The position numbers and the translations under genes are program-made. The notes beneath the pieces were generated by a model that saw only the letters and a program-made list of their open reading frames with translations, searched no databases and was not told where the DNA came from. Positions 9,405 to 21,096 of a DNA stretch of 64,000 bases are shown here, piece after piece (within the stretch, counting starts at the first letter, position 1; each line of letters starts with the position of its first letter). Source of the stretch: Ophiobolus disseminans (Eukaryota; Ascomycota; Dothideomycetes; Pleosporales; Phaeosphaeriaceae); contig MU006216.1 in the NCBI GenBank assembly GCA_010093685.1, positions 943,065-1,007,064 of the forward strand. The letters run 5' to 3'.

Positions 9405-12400
9405 CTAGGTGCCAGGCATCTCAGTGTCTATCCTGAAATCCGCCTCCTCTAACCTTATTCCATTGAGGATCTTGCCAAGATGCGTCTTCTCAAGACCTTC
9501 TCCCTCACGCCTAATCTTCACCAAGAACATACGCAGGAATGGTACTGGCGACTTCGTCAATCCCCACGTCCCAGTCGGCGGGTCGATGAAGCCATCGGCG
9601 TAAACTTGCTGGCCGTGAACAGGCTTAGCTCGCAAGAGTCCCAGGAGGTCGCAAAGCTCTGTGTACTCGTTGAAGTCGCGGAGATAGAGGCTACCTGCGA
9701 AAAGATTCAACTGCACCGTAAGGCTGCGAGAAACTAGATTCCGAGAGAAGGTGCGTCCGACGTTGTACAACTCGAGCCTGTCAAGTGGGGCGAAGCCGAT
9801 GTTGGCTCGTGGGGCGAAGAGATGCAAGGTCACCTTTGCGAACTTGCGAATGCTTGCAAGCAGTATGTTGGTTTCGACGGGGCTGATGATGAGCAGATTC
9901 TGAACAGTTCCATGGTCGTCGTACACCGATAGTACGAACTGAACAGGCCTCTGGTAGGAATCGGAGATGAAGGCCGCCATCGAAGAGCCAGCGGGAGGCT
10001 TAACGGTACGTATGAAGTCGGCTGTCACAAGCAGACCGGTAGGAAACTTCCAAAGATCGCAGAGTCTCGCAGCGCTCGTTGTGCCCAAGGCTTGGAAGGT
10101 TGGTCCAAACGCTTTAGAGCCCACCGTGAGCTTGCCTGAGAGCACCAATCGCTGAAGATCGGCGTGAACGGTGTGCTTGATAGCATCCAAGCGTGCAGGG
10201 CGTTCAATCTGCCTCTCTTCTTCAATCTCAGGGGCTAGTTCACGCTCCTGCTCTTCGCTCAGAGTTGCGGCGCTGAATCCCATAGCCTCAAATTCCCGGC
10301 AGCGCGTGACAATCTTTGCGATGTTCTGATTATTCAAGTCCCAGTTCTTCAACATCCCCATGCCCCCACTATCCTGTGTACGTGGCATATAGCGCGCTTC
10401 GAGAGTTTGCGCCTCATCTTCCAGAAAAGCTTGGGCCTGACCGTTTGAAGTGTCGGTCCCACACAGAAGGTTCTTGTTACGTTCGAATCGCTCGCCCTGG
10501 ACAGCCCACAGTGGCATGCTCCTCTTGAGATCCTGCCAAGTCTCTGCAATCGACCAGCACAGGACATCGCTCACTTCGATGGGCGCGTGTGAAGGCTTGC
10601 CAGTCCGCTCTTGAATCTTTGTCGATATCTCCTCAGGCACAATGAAAGCAACTGACTGTCCAAACCCGAGCTTTCTCATTCGCATACAGCCTATATTAAT
10701 GTCAGTGAGAATTCCTGGGGAGTTAGAACTGTAATCAAATGTACCTTGAGTGAGTTTGTCTTTCACAAGGCCCTGACCCAGCGTCACAGCAGCCCGATAA
10801 TTGCGAGCTAGCTTCAAGTCCGTTCCTCTGGTATGTGCTTCATCGAGATATACGAGGCATGCATCGAGCTGTTTCGCGAATGGAGAAGTCTGCAGAGACT
10901 CGATGCGTCCAGCACGATCCAAGACAGAAAGTTCTTCATCGGCAAAGAACACAACAGCTTGGATGCTTCCATTGCACATATTCAACCACGCTTCCGCAAC
11001 CTGTTGATTGTTTTGCTCGAGAATTGAGGCACCGCGGTCCAGTATAACTCTCACTTCGGGCTGCATTCCAACGATAACAGAGAGGAGATGTTGCGCATCG
11101 GTACCACCTGTTCGCGGAGGTAGAAGTTCGACGGATGTTTCGTCCTGCAGCAGGTATTGGAGTACAAGCGCATTTGTGTGGCTCTGGCTAGGGAGGTCGA
11201 GATGCTTGACGGCCAATGGCAGAAGGTGTAGGGTGTCATTTGTTCCAGAGAACCCAGTCACCGGGTGTGCCTTGATTGCACCAATATCCCAACCCGAAGC
11301 GCTGAGCTTTTGAGGAAATTCTTTCATAGCTTTCGGAAAGACCAAAAAAGAAAGATAGTAGTCAATTGCTTTCTTCGAATAGCGCAAACTAGGAAAAACC
11401 TCAACTACACACTGATGGTGGTCCTTGATTGAGACACCAGAAAGTTGCTGGAATGCCACCGGTAGATCAGGAGATGCAGTGTCAACCCACTCATCATAAT
11501 ATATGCCAGCTTGATCTGACTTGAGTAGATGAGTGAAGCTGCCGAAAAGCTGCTCATCCGTGAGTCCACCGTAGTAGTAGGACAGGAGCGTGAGAAGAAT
11601 AACCACATCGGGATGCGAGAACTCACTGCGTGGACTAGGACAGTCCTTACTCCGGAATGGAACGGCTAGTAGAGTTTCTGGACTTCTACTCGGATCAAGG
11701 CCGAAGTTGACACGCCAGCGCTTCGTACTCAATGCAAAGCGCAGAACACCACCTGCAATGAGGCCTCGGACTAGCAGTAGTGGAGATTTGGTAGCGTCGG
11801 TCCAGAATTTACTGCCCTCTACTGCTCGAATTTCTTCAGCCGTTGGTTCGCTCTGGGTGATGTATCGCAGCAATGCGGCTTGGGTATCTGGAGACTGAGA
11901 GCTGGTGGGAAGACCAATAATTCCGAACTCGACTATGTGCTTTGCAACGAGTAGCATCAGTTCCTCAGCAGCAGCATTGTGAAGCACTCTGACTCTCGCG
12001 AATCGTCCTTTTTCGTCGCGTTGGAGCTCGACGGATTGTGGTGACTGCTCCCAGATTTGTTTGGTGAAGCGTGGAACAAGGCCCATGATAGCCTGCATTA
12101 CAAGCCACCTCTCGGGTGCAAACTCTATGGGTCGTTGAGTTCCCATAGTGTAGATTAGCTCGAACTTGACTGAGAAGTTCTCGTCAGACTCATCGATTAT
12201 GTCGCGAGACACGTCATCAAAGAACTCCTGAGTCTCGAGAAGGGAATTTGCGCAAGCCTGTCCGGCCAATTTGGCTTCCACAGCCATGAGTTTGAATGAG
12301 AGTATGTGCTCGGGCTGAATTAGAAGAACTCCTCGGTTCACTATGCATTCCTCATACGTCTTGCGGATGAGAGACGCTTGTTCAGTGTTTGGACGTAGCG

Positions 12401-15400
12401 AGCGAGAAAAGGGCAGATGGTACACGCGCCGATTCAGCAGATATCCTAGCTTAGACACCAGCATATGCAGCATTTGTTTGCTTTGGGGCTTTGCGATTAT
12501 GATTCTGACCAATCTATCATTGACATGTTAGTTAATGTGGCACAAGGCTCGAATCAAAACGCGTCACTTACTTCTTACGGTCCGCCAAGTAGGCTGCTAG
12601 CATGGGCACAATGGTACTGCTCTTTCCACCACCCATGAGAAGCTGGAGCACGATATTCATAGCATCTTCTGCGTTCCTCATCTTTGAGGCGATGAATTCT
12701 TGCTCCCGGCGAATCAAGATGCCACTCTCAGCCTCAAATAGAAGGGTTTCCGGGAACTCCCATGAATCCCAATTGCTGTGACCAACATGGCCAAGCTCTT
12801 CCATGAGATCAGCGGGCGTAGTAGAAACAGCGGCGAGTCTCTGTGCTCGATGAAGCTGCGTGATAGCAAGCCCATATTCGATGAGAATGGCTTTCCACGG
12901 CTCAGGTAGTGTATTGAATCGGTCGCGGTGTAGCTGACTGAGCCAGAGGGTGGGAGATATGCGAGGAGAGTATTGCAACTTCAGCCCAATTTCATCGCTA
13001 GGTGACTTGTTGTCCGCTATAGCTTGCGCCAACGCAAGATTCATTGCCTCAAGGTAATCCTTACACTCTTTGAGATAAGTGTTGAACAAAGTTTGGAAAC
13101 CATTGCTCAGCCCAGAATTGAGCAACACAGAATTCGAGCTTTGCAGATCTTCAAGGGCAGTACAGCTTCCACGCAGTTCAGCAACATAGTCTTCTTCGCA
13201 TTTCGATCGCGCAAGAGATTGAAGACTCTGACAAAGTCCTTCAAGACGAAGCTTCATCTGAGCACTCTGAAATAACACATTCTGATCATCAATATGGATC
13301 TTGGGCTCACGAGGTGGTGATAGTGCAGCAGGTGGGACCGCGGCGAAGATGCGCTCAATATCAAACATGTTCTTGGCACCTTTTGCCTGGTGTTGTTTCT
13401 TCGGCGGCACGCTATGCTGCGGAAGGGGTGATTGTATGGCCAAGCTCCTCTGACTGGAGATCAAAAGGGACGTTTGTTGTAGGTAGTCAACGAATTGCCG
13501 ATTGGAGAACCATGTGTCGAACTTCGCGGTTATCCTATACATTGCAGTTCCCACATCGATGTACGTGGAAATTCCCGATGTGGTAGGAGCTGAAGGTTTT
13601 GCGATAGGCCATTGTCGCTTCACCTCGGCAACGAAAGCCTCGATGGCTATATTTTGACGGCTCTGGAAGAGGCCTGAAATCCTGTTGATATGCTGGTTGC
13701 TGGTCTCAGAGCCCTGTTTTGGAAGTTCGGCCTCGTCAGATTCGTCGTAATTTTTGCAAGCGTTCCGGATAGCGGCCTCAATCTCGTTGATCTTCAAGAC
13801 GCTCCCGTTGGACAAATCAAACTCGGGCGCGGAAGGTATGCTCACTGTAGCCCTTGTTTGCAATCGGTAGAATAATGCAAAAGCTTGAAGTACTTGCATG
13901 TCCGTTGATTTAGCAAAAGCCATGGTAGATAACCATGCCACGATGTCGTACTTGTTGGACGTTGCCGAAAGAGCCGGCAAATGGTAGTGAAATTCACACC
14001 ATTTCTCTCGTGTTATGGTAGCGAGATCGCCTAGCCACTCGGAATCGAATCGAAGGGTGGATGATTCGAAGGTATGGCCAACACCCTGCACGCAGGCGCC
14101 CTTAAAGTGAATCTGAAGCAACCTATCTTTGAAATCGAGAATTCTCGAATGGGGGGCTATCTGACTTCGGATGATCAAAGTAGCCGCAATGTAAGCGCGT
14201 TGACCCCGGTCGGATTGCGTATACACGTCTCTCGCCGCATAGTGAACGTCATCACTTGCTCTGAACTGCTCTGCACCGAAGCCATAGACTCGAAAAGTTG
14301 AAGATCGAATCGCATCCCGCACTTCGAGATGCGGGCTTGATGTCTTCCAGCGCTGGGTATCGGGCATCTTGTCAGGGTGAAATAGTTGCATGGTTTGAGC
14401 CTGCCGCACGATGTCTTCTGCGCACATGCGGTATTTCGGGTGCTGTGATAAGGAAGGCAGATCCACGTCCCAAATAATTTGCTTCATCTCCATCAACTCT
14501 CGTGGGTAGAAGCATCTCAGAGGTGAGAGCGCTGCAATCTGATGAAGTATATCGACGTTGTCTGTAGTCAGAAACTCAAAAGACCTAACTGCAGCAGACT
14601 GCAAGATGTTCAGGGCTGACTCTGTGCCAGTGTAGCCGGTCAAGATATCTGGAAGGCAGTGCGACGTGAGTGCGTGTAGCAATGCAAGAAACAGACTCTG
14701 TTGCACTTCTCCGCTCCCAACAACACGTCCGAGAGTAGTGTCAAGCGAGTATGCATACACCTTATGAGATTCACCCTTGTTGATGTTGACAAGAACATGG
14801 TGCTGATCGGGTGATTTGCTATGCGAGACTGTACAGGAGTTGAAGGTACGCGGAACTGGTATCAATACCGAGCGATCTTGTACCGGGTTGGCGGATTTGA
14901 GAACCAATCTCGTTGTGAGGCCGACCAGAGTCCCGATTTTTTAATTTGGGTCCACGAGCATGCCACGATATTGACGTGAATATAGTTCGATTCCTCCACG
15001 CTCAAGGGAAAAGTTGAGCTGCAGCCTTGGAAGCTGGATATCTAATCCACGAGTTGCCGAGTTCAACACAATGTGAATATGATTTTTATCCTCAAGAGAA
15101 TGGAAGACTTTGGATATTGTCTGTGCTGTGCTGCTGGCGATGCTTGCAAGGGTGTTGTTGCCGTTTACCAAGCGCCCGCCCGGTCCCTGTCGAACGAGTC
15201 TCCACTCGGCACCTGTGAACGACCAGGGGGTTTTGCGAGAACAGAATATGACCTCGTATTTGTCGTGATCGTACCAGTGAACGTAGTTGTCCACGAATGC
15301 GGTGGGAACTCGGTCTTTGAACAGCCTCGAAGGCAGAAGATCGAAGCTGTATCTCGTTAGTATACGAGTGGGGAAAATCCCGAGTGAAACTTACACAGAA

Positions 15401-18220
15401 TTCCCGTTGATGGCCACCACGCACATGTCTGGTCCTTCCATTCCGAAGTGTAGTTTGCAATCTCGGTAGGTCGATTTGGCGGAGAACTGCATGCCTGGCC
15501 GATCCGTGGGGGCAACTGCCAGAGTTGACTTTCCAAACAGTGGCAAGTAGACAGAATGACGCATGAACTCTGCCGGTAGTCGAGCTAAGGGTAAGCCGTC
15601 GACAAGCAGTTGTGCGTTGAGAAGATCGAAGTAGACTGTAAGCAAACCTGACTTGATGTACACCCAATGTTCGTGTGGCCCGCTGAGAATATTCCAATGA
15701 GCTCCAGCGGCGGGACGGAAGTCAGCCCAGTTCTCCAATACTGCCGCATGGAGGCCGATATCCCCTTGCAGAATGTAGTGTCGAAGTCGTGGGAACGCCC
15801 GATTCAGCAGAGTTTTCCAAGACTGGAGCATCGCCCTGTAGATCACCTGCGACTCTGATTCTACAGAACCATGATTTTCTTGTACTATTATCGAGCACTG
15901 TAGCAATGTGGATATTGCGGAAGGCTGTTGAAGGACAATATCAATGAAGTCATGCTCAACGTCGAAAGTACGAGAGCACAACAGGGCAATCTCGGTAGCC
16001 CGCGAGTACAGCTCTGTCCTTTGCCTGTCCTCAGCTGAAGCGGTTGCTTGACTCTTAAGGCTGTTGAGCCATCTCAGACTGATATCGCGAGCTTCAGCAA
16101 GGAAATACAAACTACGCCCACGAACTTCTGGAGAAACTGCAAAGCTGAGAATGCGTTGAGAAAGCGCCACGAACGTAGCAACCGCTCGCCACGATTCTCA
16201 ATTTTCTGCTACTCGACGGAGACAAATTTCGAGTTGCTCGAGCATCACATGGCCAAAAGATGCTTCTCTAAGGATGTTGTGGCTAGTACGACTCCACCCA
16301 ATGTTAGGCGTTCCTGTCTGCTCGATGACTTGCAACAGAAGAGTGTGAGTTTCTGCTTTTGTAAAGTCGACGGCGGGTAATGCTAGCTGGGCTAGGATGT
16401 TGTGGTATATGATGCTACGACCCAGCGGAAGCGCGCCAAAATTTTTGTACTCGTCGATCGAGAAATGTGGTGGACAATCAGACAGATTTGCGATGACTTC
16501 GTTGAGTTGTATGCCATCTGGGCCTGACGGAAGCCGGTTCATGAAACATTCGAGAGACTTGGAATTGTTGGGCATCCGATACATGCATTTCCTGATCACG
16601 TCCTCGGTGGAACCACAAACACTAGTGCAGGCACCCTGCGACTTGTCAAAGTAGGCGTATTGCAACCCATTGGGCAAACAGACATCGCTATCTTGAATAT
16701 TTGGAACGGCTTTCTTGTTCCTGCGGTGGGAGACTGTGTGTGACTTAACAGACGAAAGAGGTACAATCCGCCGGTCATGATATTGCGAGGATAGCATGTG
16801 ACTCAACTCGTGGTGTTTGTCGAGCGTATATTGTGCTGATGGCTTCTCGGGATGTGCTTTGCGACAGCCAAGAACGGTTGCTATCAAGAACATGGAAGCG
16901 TCTCGCCAATCACTGAATCCCTGAGGAATTCGAAGTTCAAACACCGTGGCTTTTGCTGCAGGCTCTTTGGATGAGAGAGGCCATTCGTAGATGTCGATGC
17001 CCAAACCACCCGCTCGAGCTTTTAATGCACAACGGGTACAGCTGGGTTTGTGCACATTATTGGTATAACCGTGGCGGCGGTTATATATCACCTCGTGAGT
17101 TTCACAAATGTTGTCATCGTAATAGTCCATCAGAACCATGGGCATCCGTCATCCTGGATTTGATGTCGATCAACCACTGATTGGGATGAAGCTCCAGTTG
17201 ATCAAGGTTCTCTAGCTTGCGAATTCGGCGCGCAAGCTTCGTGTAAGTCAGGTACAGAGGCTCGCCTCCAAGATCTTTCCAATTCTCCTTGATCTAAAAG
17301 GTTAGTTAGCGTCGTTCCAAGAACTAAATTATGGTGAGATGTACCAGTTCCAGCATGCGTGACAGTAACTGAGCCACGAAGACTTTGTACAACACACTTA
17401 TTGGCTGCTTGATGCATCCTCGCCGAGTGAACAGTAGCTGCAGGTTCACGCGAACAAGCAGCCACAATGGAGATCGCCGCCAAGGGTGAAGACAATCTTT
17501 CCATACAACTTCTTCGCGGGTGTTCTTGGATATGCGAGATGTTTGCTTCAACCCACCCAAAGCAGCAATGTAGTTCATGAGCCAGTCTGTCACGATTGTA
17601 GGGTCGGTGGTGTCGCGATCTTCGTCGAGCATCTTTCCCGTCTTTCGTACTTGAGGTTGGGAGCCTGGTGTAGCCTGCGTCGACATCTTCGCAATAGTAT
17701 AGGCGATTGACTCTCTGAACGAGTTTTCCTTGATGACGGACAGAGGTATGCTTGACGCACAGCCTGGGAATGTTCGAACCAACCTTCCTATTGTGCCCAT
17801 TGCCGCTTTGTTCAAAGGAGAAAGCTCGAACGGTTCGAAGGTGATGCTGTCTTCCGACCGAGAAACAATGAGCCCAGCGTTCTGTGCTTCGATGCGTATT
17901 GGCACCGATTCGTCGATTGTTGCTGTTGAAAGATTTTCAAGGAGCTTTCGTAGCTGAAGCTCACTGACGTTGCCATATATGTCTCGGCTGTAGTCAAGAT
18001 ACTTCATCGACTGTATAGCAGAGGTGACGGTCTCTTTCGCATCTTGGTCTTCGATATTGTCTCGAACATCTTGAAGCGCGCAGGTCACTACGTCGAGTAA
18101 ACATTGGTCATATGCGGGATTGGAGTCATCCTTCTGCGGCAATTTCGGTGGAAGTACGACGTGATTGACTAGGTAGGTCACTGCGCCTCCTCCCAGGCGC
18201 AGTGCACCTGACGGGGCCAT
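9405..18220 (-). pseudogene. Giant DUF3638/DUF3645 P-loop protein, disrupted by one frameshift and two stops
   Basis: Large fungal protein of unknown role. Exons read on the minus strand are 18220-17345, 17293-15395, 15346-12572, 12513-10745 and 10690-9405. They total 8,605 nt, exactly one base more than 2,868 codons. The N-terminus carries TYLVNHVVLPPKLPQ, typical of the DUF6606-type start of this family. A Walker-A-like loop, LLMGGGKSSTIVPMLAAYLA, spans about 12,600-12,660 and is followed by RIIIAKPQSKQMLHMLVSKL and RGVLLIQPEHILSFKLM (DUF3638, helicase-like). VYLDEAHTRGTDLKL is a DEAH-type Walker B, ahead of the DUF3645 region. Lesions: a one-base insertion near 17,150, TGA at 16198-16200 where the family has Trp, and TAA at 14941-14943 where Gln is expected. 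Splice sites elsewhere are intact, so the loss is recent or is an assembly artefact. Confidence 0.85.
10691..10744 (-). other. 54-nt in-frame intron inside the giant gene
   Basis: The giant ORF runs through this segment because the intron length is a multiple of three. It has a GTACAT donor and an ATATAG acceptor, and the spliced join gives DKLTQ-G-CMRMRKLGFGQS, which matches the family better than the unspliced insert FDYSSNSPGILTDINI. It is an example of an intron that ORF callers would miss. Confidence 0.75.
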
Positions 18221-20132
18221 AGCGACAGCTAGAGGGAGTCAGTCTAATTTCTCGTAGGTGGACTGGAGACTCGCACGCACCGATAGCGTCACAACTCAAA
18301 CGTATTGCGCCCAACGGCAAAAGCTGTATACAATGATGGGCGTTCTTGTTACACCTATAACAAGGAGCGTAACTACGGTGGTTGAAAGTATGTGAGGCGG
18401 GTGAGTGTGGCCTGGAGGGATACGCGCCGAAGGAAAGTTTTTTGGGGGTACGTGAGGCTGTGTTGAAACGAGAGCAAACGGCCCTCACTTTCACTGGAGC
18501 AAACACCTCTGTTGCCTGGTCACTGCCCTGCGGCGGTGTACATACCCCGCACCCAGACGTGCCCAATCTAAGTTCCGTTACAACGAATATCTACTTCTGA
18601 GGTCCTTTCACCTTGAGACAGGTTCTGCGGTTACCCGTCTTATCATGCGCGGGCGACCGCAGACCGACTCTTCATACCCGAGCTCAGTGTACACCGCCAT
18701 ATCATGATAATGTGACATGCCGTCTCCTCATTTTATGCGGATAGAATGTGTTTACGACTTGGAAAGGTTCTGTGCATATTAACGACGTGTAGCAGAGAAC
18801 AATTAGACAGGGGGAAATGAGATGTGCATGATGACGAGCGATGTAGTATAGGCATTATGAAATGATTGACTCCATAGGACTTCATACCACAAAGTGTGAC
18901 TACCATACTTGTTGCTTGCTTGATGTGGTGGGATGGGATGAAGTGCGATAGAGGGAAAACCGCGGATGTTGTCGCTTCACGCTAGTTCCTCTTTCGGATG
19001 GCGTACCTGTGATTCTGGCAATTGCGACCACACAATCACAGACATCTGCATCGCCCATCAGGCTCAAGAGAATCAAGTACAATATCAACGGTGTCAAGGT
19101 GATGCAAAGAGCTGTGTTCTCCACGTCAGAACGACTACTAATGTACACATCGAGACATCTTAGATCTGATCCCTCTTCTTTCCAACTGACCTGCAAACCA
19201 TTTCTCAATCCTCAGAACAATATATCGCAATTGAACCATTATGCCTCGCAACATTTCTCGGTACAAACACATACCAAAATCTCGGCCCTCACAATCACAC
19301 AATACACGCAACCAAACATCAACAACCCACGGCTCAACCCCAGCACCCAACCATAACACCTCCCATATACCAAGCCCTCCCAGTCCCCTCTCGCCTCCCA
19401 ACCCACCCTTGCCCACATTCCCAACTAAGCCCAGGGCCGCACCATACGTGCCTGTCCCAAACCTAGGATCCCCAAGCCCAATACCTCAACCCGGAAATAG
19501 CATTCAAACGCACTTGCCCTACTAATTCATCTAGGCTACCAAACTTCCGCAACGGAAGAATTTCGTCTCCCGTAATCCACAATTTAGATCACACACTAAA
19601 TTTTCAACGGCACGATTCTAAGATCGCGATCACAAATAGATCGTCCGGGATCCACGGCACAATTTGCAGTTACCGTAGTGACATTACTTGGTTTGCTCAT
19701 CAAACAACCATCATTTCGACTTGGGAGTTTGTGAAACATGTGCGCGAGCGAGTAGCGTGGCGCTACTGCCGGATGACGGCATCCGGAAGGCACGGCTGCG
19801 CGCAATGTGGTGGGTTTGCGCGGAATGTTGAGAGTGTGGAAGCGGTCGGTGCCGGGGTTACAGTGGAGATGCGCGGGGGACAGAGGAAGTTGAGTGATTT
19901 AGGATTCATTATTAGGTGCGATGGTGTCTATACCTCGCGATGAAGGACAATGCCCCTACATGGTGGTAGCGATTGTGATGCAGCCCGCCCAATACCAGAT
20001 GCTCTATAGGTAATGCTGCCAAACCGATGTCCTGAACGCCGTGATGCCTGCCGAACTGATGGTGTCCAAGCTCTTCCCGATTCTCTACAACATGTCTCTC
20101 GTCTCTTCATTCTTCGTACAACGTCGACGGCG
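18221..20132. other. Intergenic region, nothing recognised
   Basis: About 1.9 kb between the 5' end of the giant gene and the 3' end of the next minus-strand gene. It holds short ORFs only. The part around 19,240-19,520 is rich in C and A (runs of CCCAACC, ACACAACC) and produces proline/threonine-rich chance peptides on the plus strand. The ORF 18126-18566 minus overlaps the giant gene start in a different frame and has no motif. Confidence 0.45.
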
Positions 20133-21096
20133 CTATGGCCGTGTCTCAACAGGCGCTTCTGTTGACGTCCGCGGCATTGGCTTCATCTCAGAGCCGGCAC
20201 CACTTTCGGCTCGTTTCCGCCCGGTCAGGGAAAAGTGATGGCTCGATGCCGGCCTGTCTTCTTGCTTCTTGTCGTCGTTGTCGCCAAAGCGCGCGAAGAG
20301 GCCACGCTTCTTCTGCGGTTGCGGCTGTGGCTTGGGCTCATCGTTCAACCCCACATCCTCGAACCTCTCCTCGGGCACGCGGTCTGTGCTATCGCGGGGC
20401 AGCTGCATCGACGAGCGTGGCGTAGCGCGCGAGCGGCGAACATCGAGAGAGCGCCTGGTGTCTACAGATCGGCGCGTGTCCAGCGACTGGCGAGGATATG
20501 TCTCGCAGCCATGGTCTGGGATGGGAGACCGTGCGGAGATGTCCTATGGCGCTGTAAGTGGGGTGTTGAACTACATCATGGCACTGCCGACATACAAATG
20601 ACCGCCTGTACGAGTCGAAGCTCTCGCGCGAGATGCTAAAGGGCTCGTTTTCGCTGAGCAGGCTTCGGTGGTTTGACGATGTTGTGGAGGCGTTGGACTT
20701 TGAGTGCCAGAAGGCGGGCTTCTCGTGCTGCGGAGACGGCTGTCGCATGTGTCAACCACGTTTGCACCCGATGACAGTCACCGATGACGCGATGCGCACA
20801 CTCGCATGCATCATGTACCGAAGTATGGGGGGTGTCTTACGGGTAGGTACACGCCGCTGTCGTTGATCTCTATTTGCAATGGTCAGCGCCAATCCACCCA
20901 ATGCGGCGCCGGACGGTGCGGCGCATGTGGAGAGAGCCTCACCACTCAGTTTGTACTCTGCCGGGTCCTTGATCTGCAGGGGCTTTGCTCCCGAAACCGT
21001 CGTGTCTTTGAAGCCGTTCTCCGCCGCATTGCGCTGGTTCTCCTCGACAGCTTCGGGCGCACCTGGCGCGCGGCGGAAGGGGTTGCGGATAGGCAT
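20133..21096 (-). CDS. Conserved 245-aa fungal protein with YKLSEINDSGVYLPPSP motif
   Basis: Four exons, 21096-20943, 20869-20841, 20739-20596 and 20543-20133, with canonical splice sites and consistent phase, encode 245 aa. The protein starts MPIRNPFRRAPGAPEAVEEN. Exons 1-3 join to make DPAEYKLSEINDSGVYLPPS, a motif that recurs in uncharacterised Dothideomycete proteins. It is followed by PAFWHSKS and a Ser/Arg-rich part with repeated TRRS/DVRRS units (DTRRSVDTRRSLDVRRS). The tail is Lys/Pro/Gln-rich (PKPQPQPQKKRGLFARFG). There is no signal peptide or membrane segment. The Arg-x-x-Ser repeats look like kinase target sites, which is an inference only. Exon 2 is a 29-nt mini-exon that carries the core of the motif, so simple ORF calling misses the gene. 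Function unknown. Confidence 0.78.

Noticed and set aside
10691..10744. Coding interpretation of the 54-nt insert
   Set aside because: It has clean splice signals and interrupts a conserved CMRMRKLG segment; treated as an intron.
16125..16200. Intron that would remove the TGA at 16198
   Set aside because: The only nearby donor (GTAGCA) is weak, the phase does not fit and splicing would delete a conserved segment.
17140..17293. Intron explaining the frame change near 17150
   Set aside because: No usable GT donor or AG acceptor lies between the two conserved segments, and the exon sum is exactly one base too long.
18126..18566. 146-codon minus ORF at the start of the giant gene
   Set aside because: It overlaps in a different frame; the conserved TYLVNHVVLPPKLPQ start is in the other frame.
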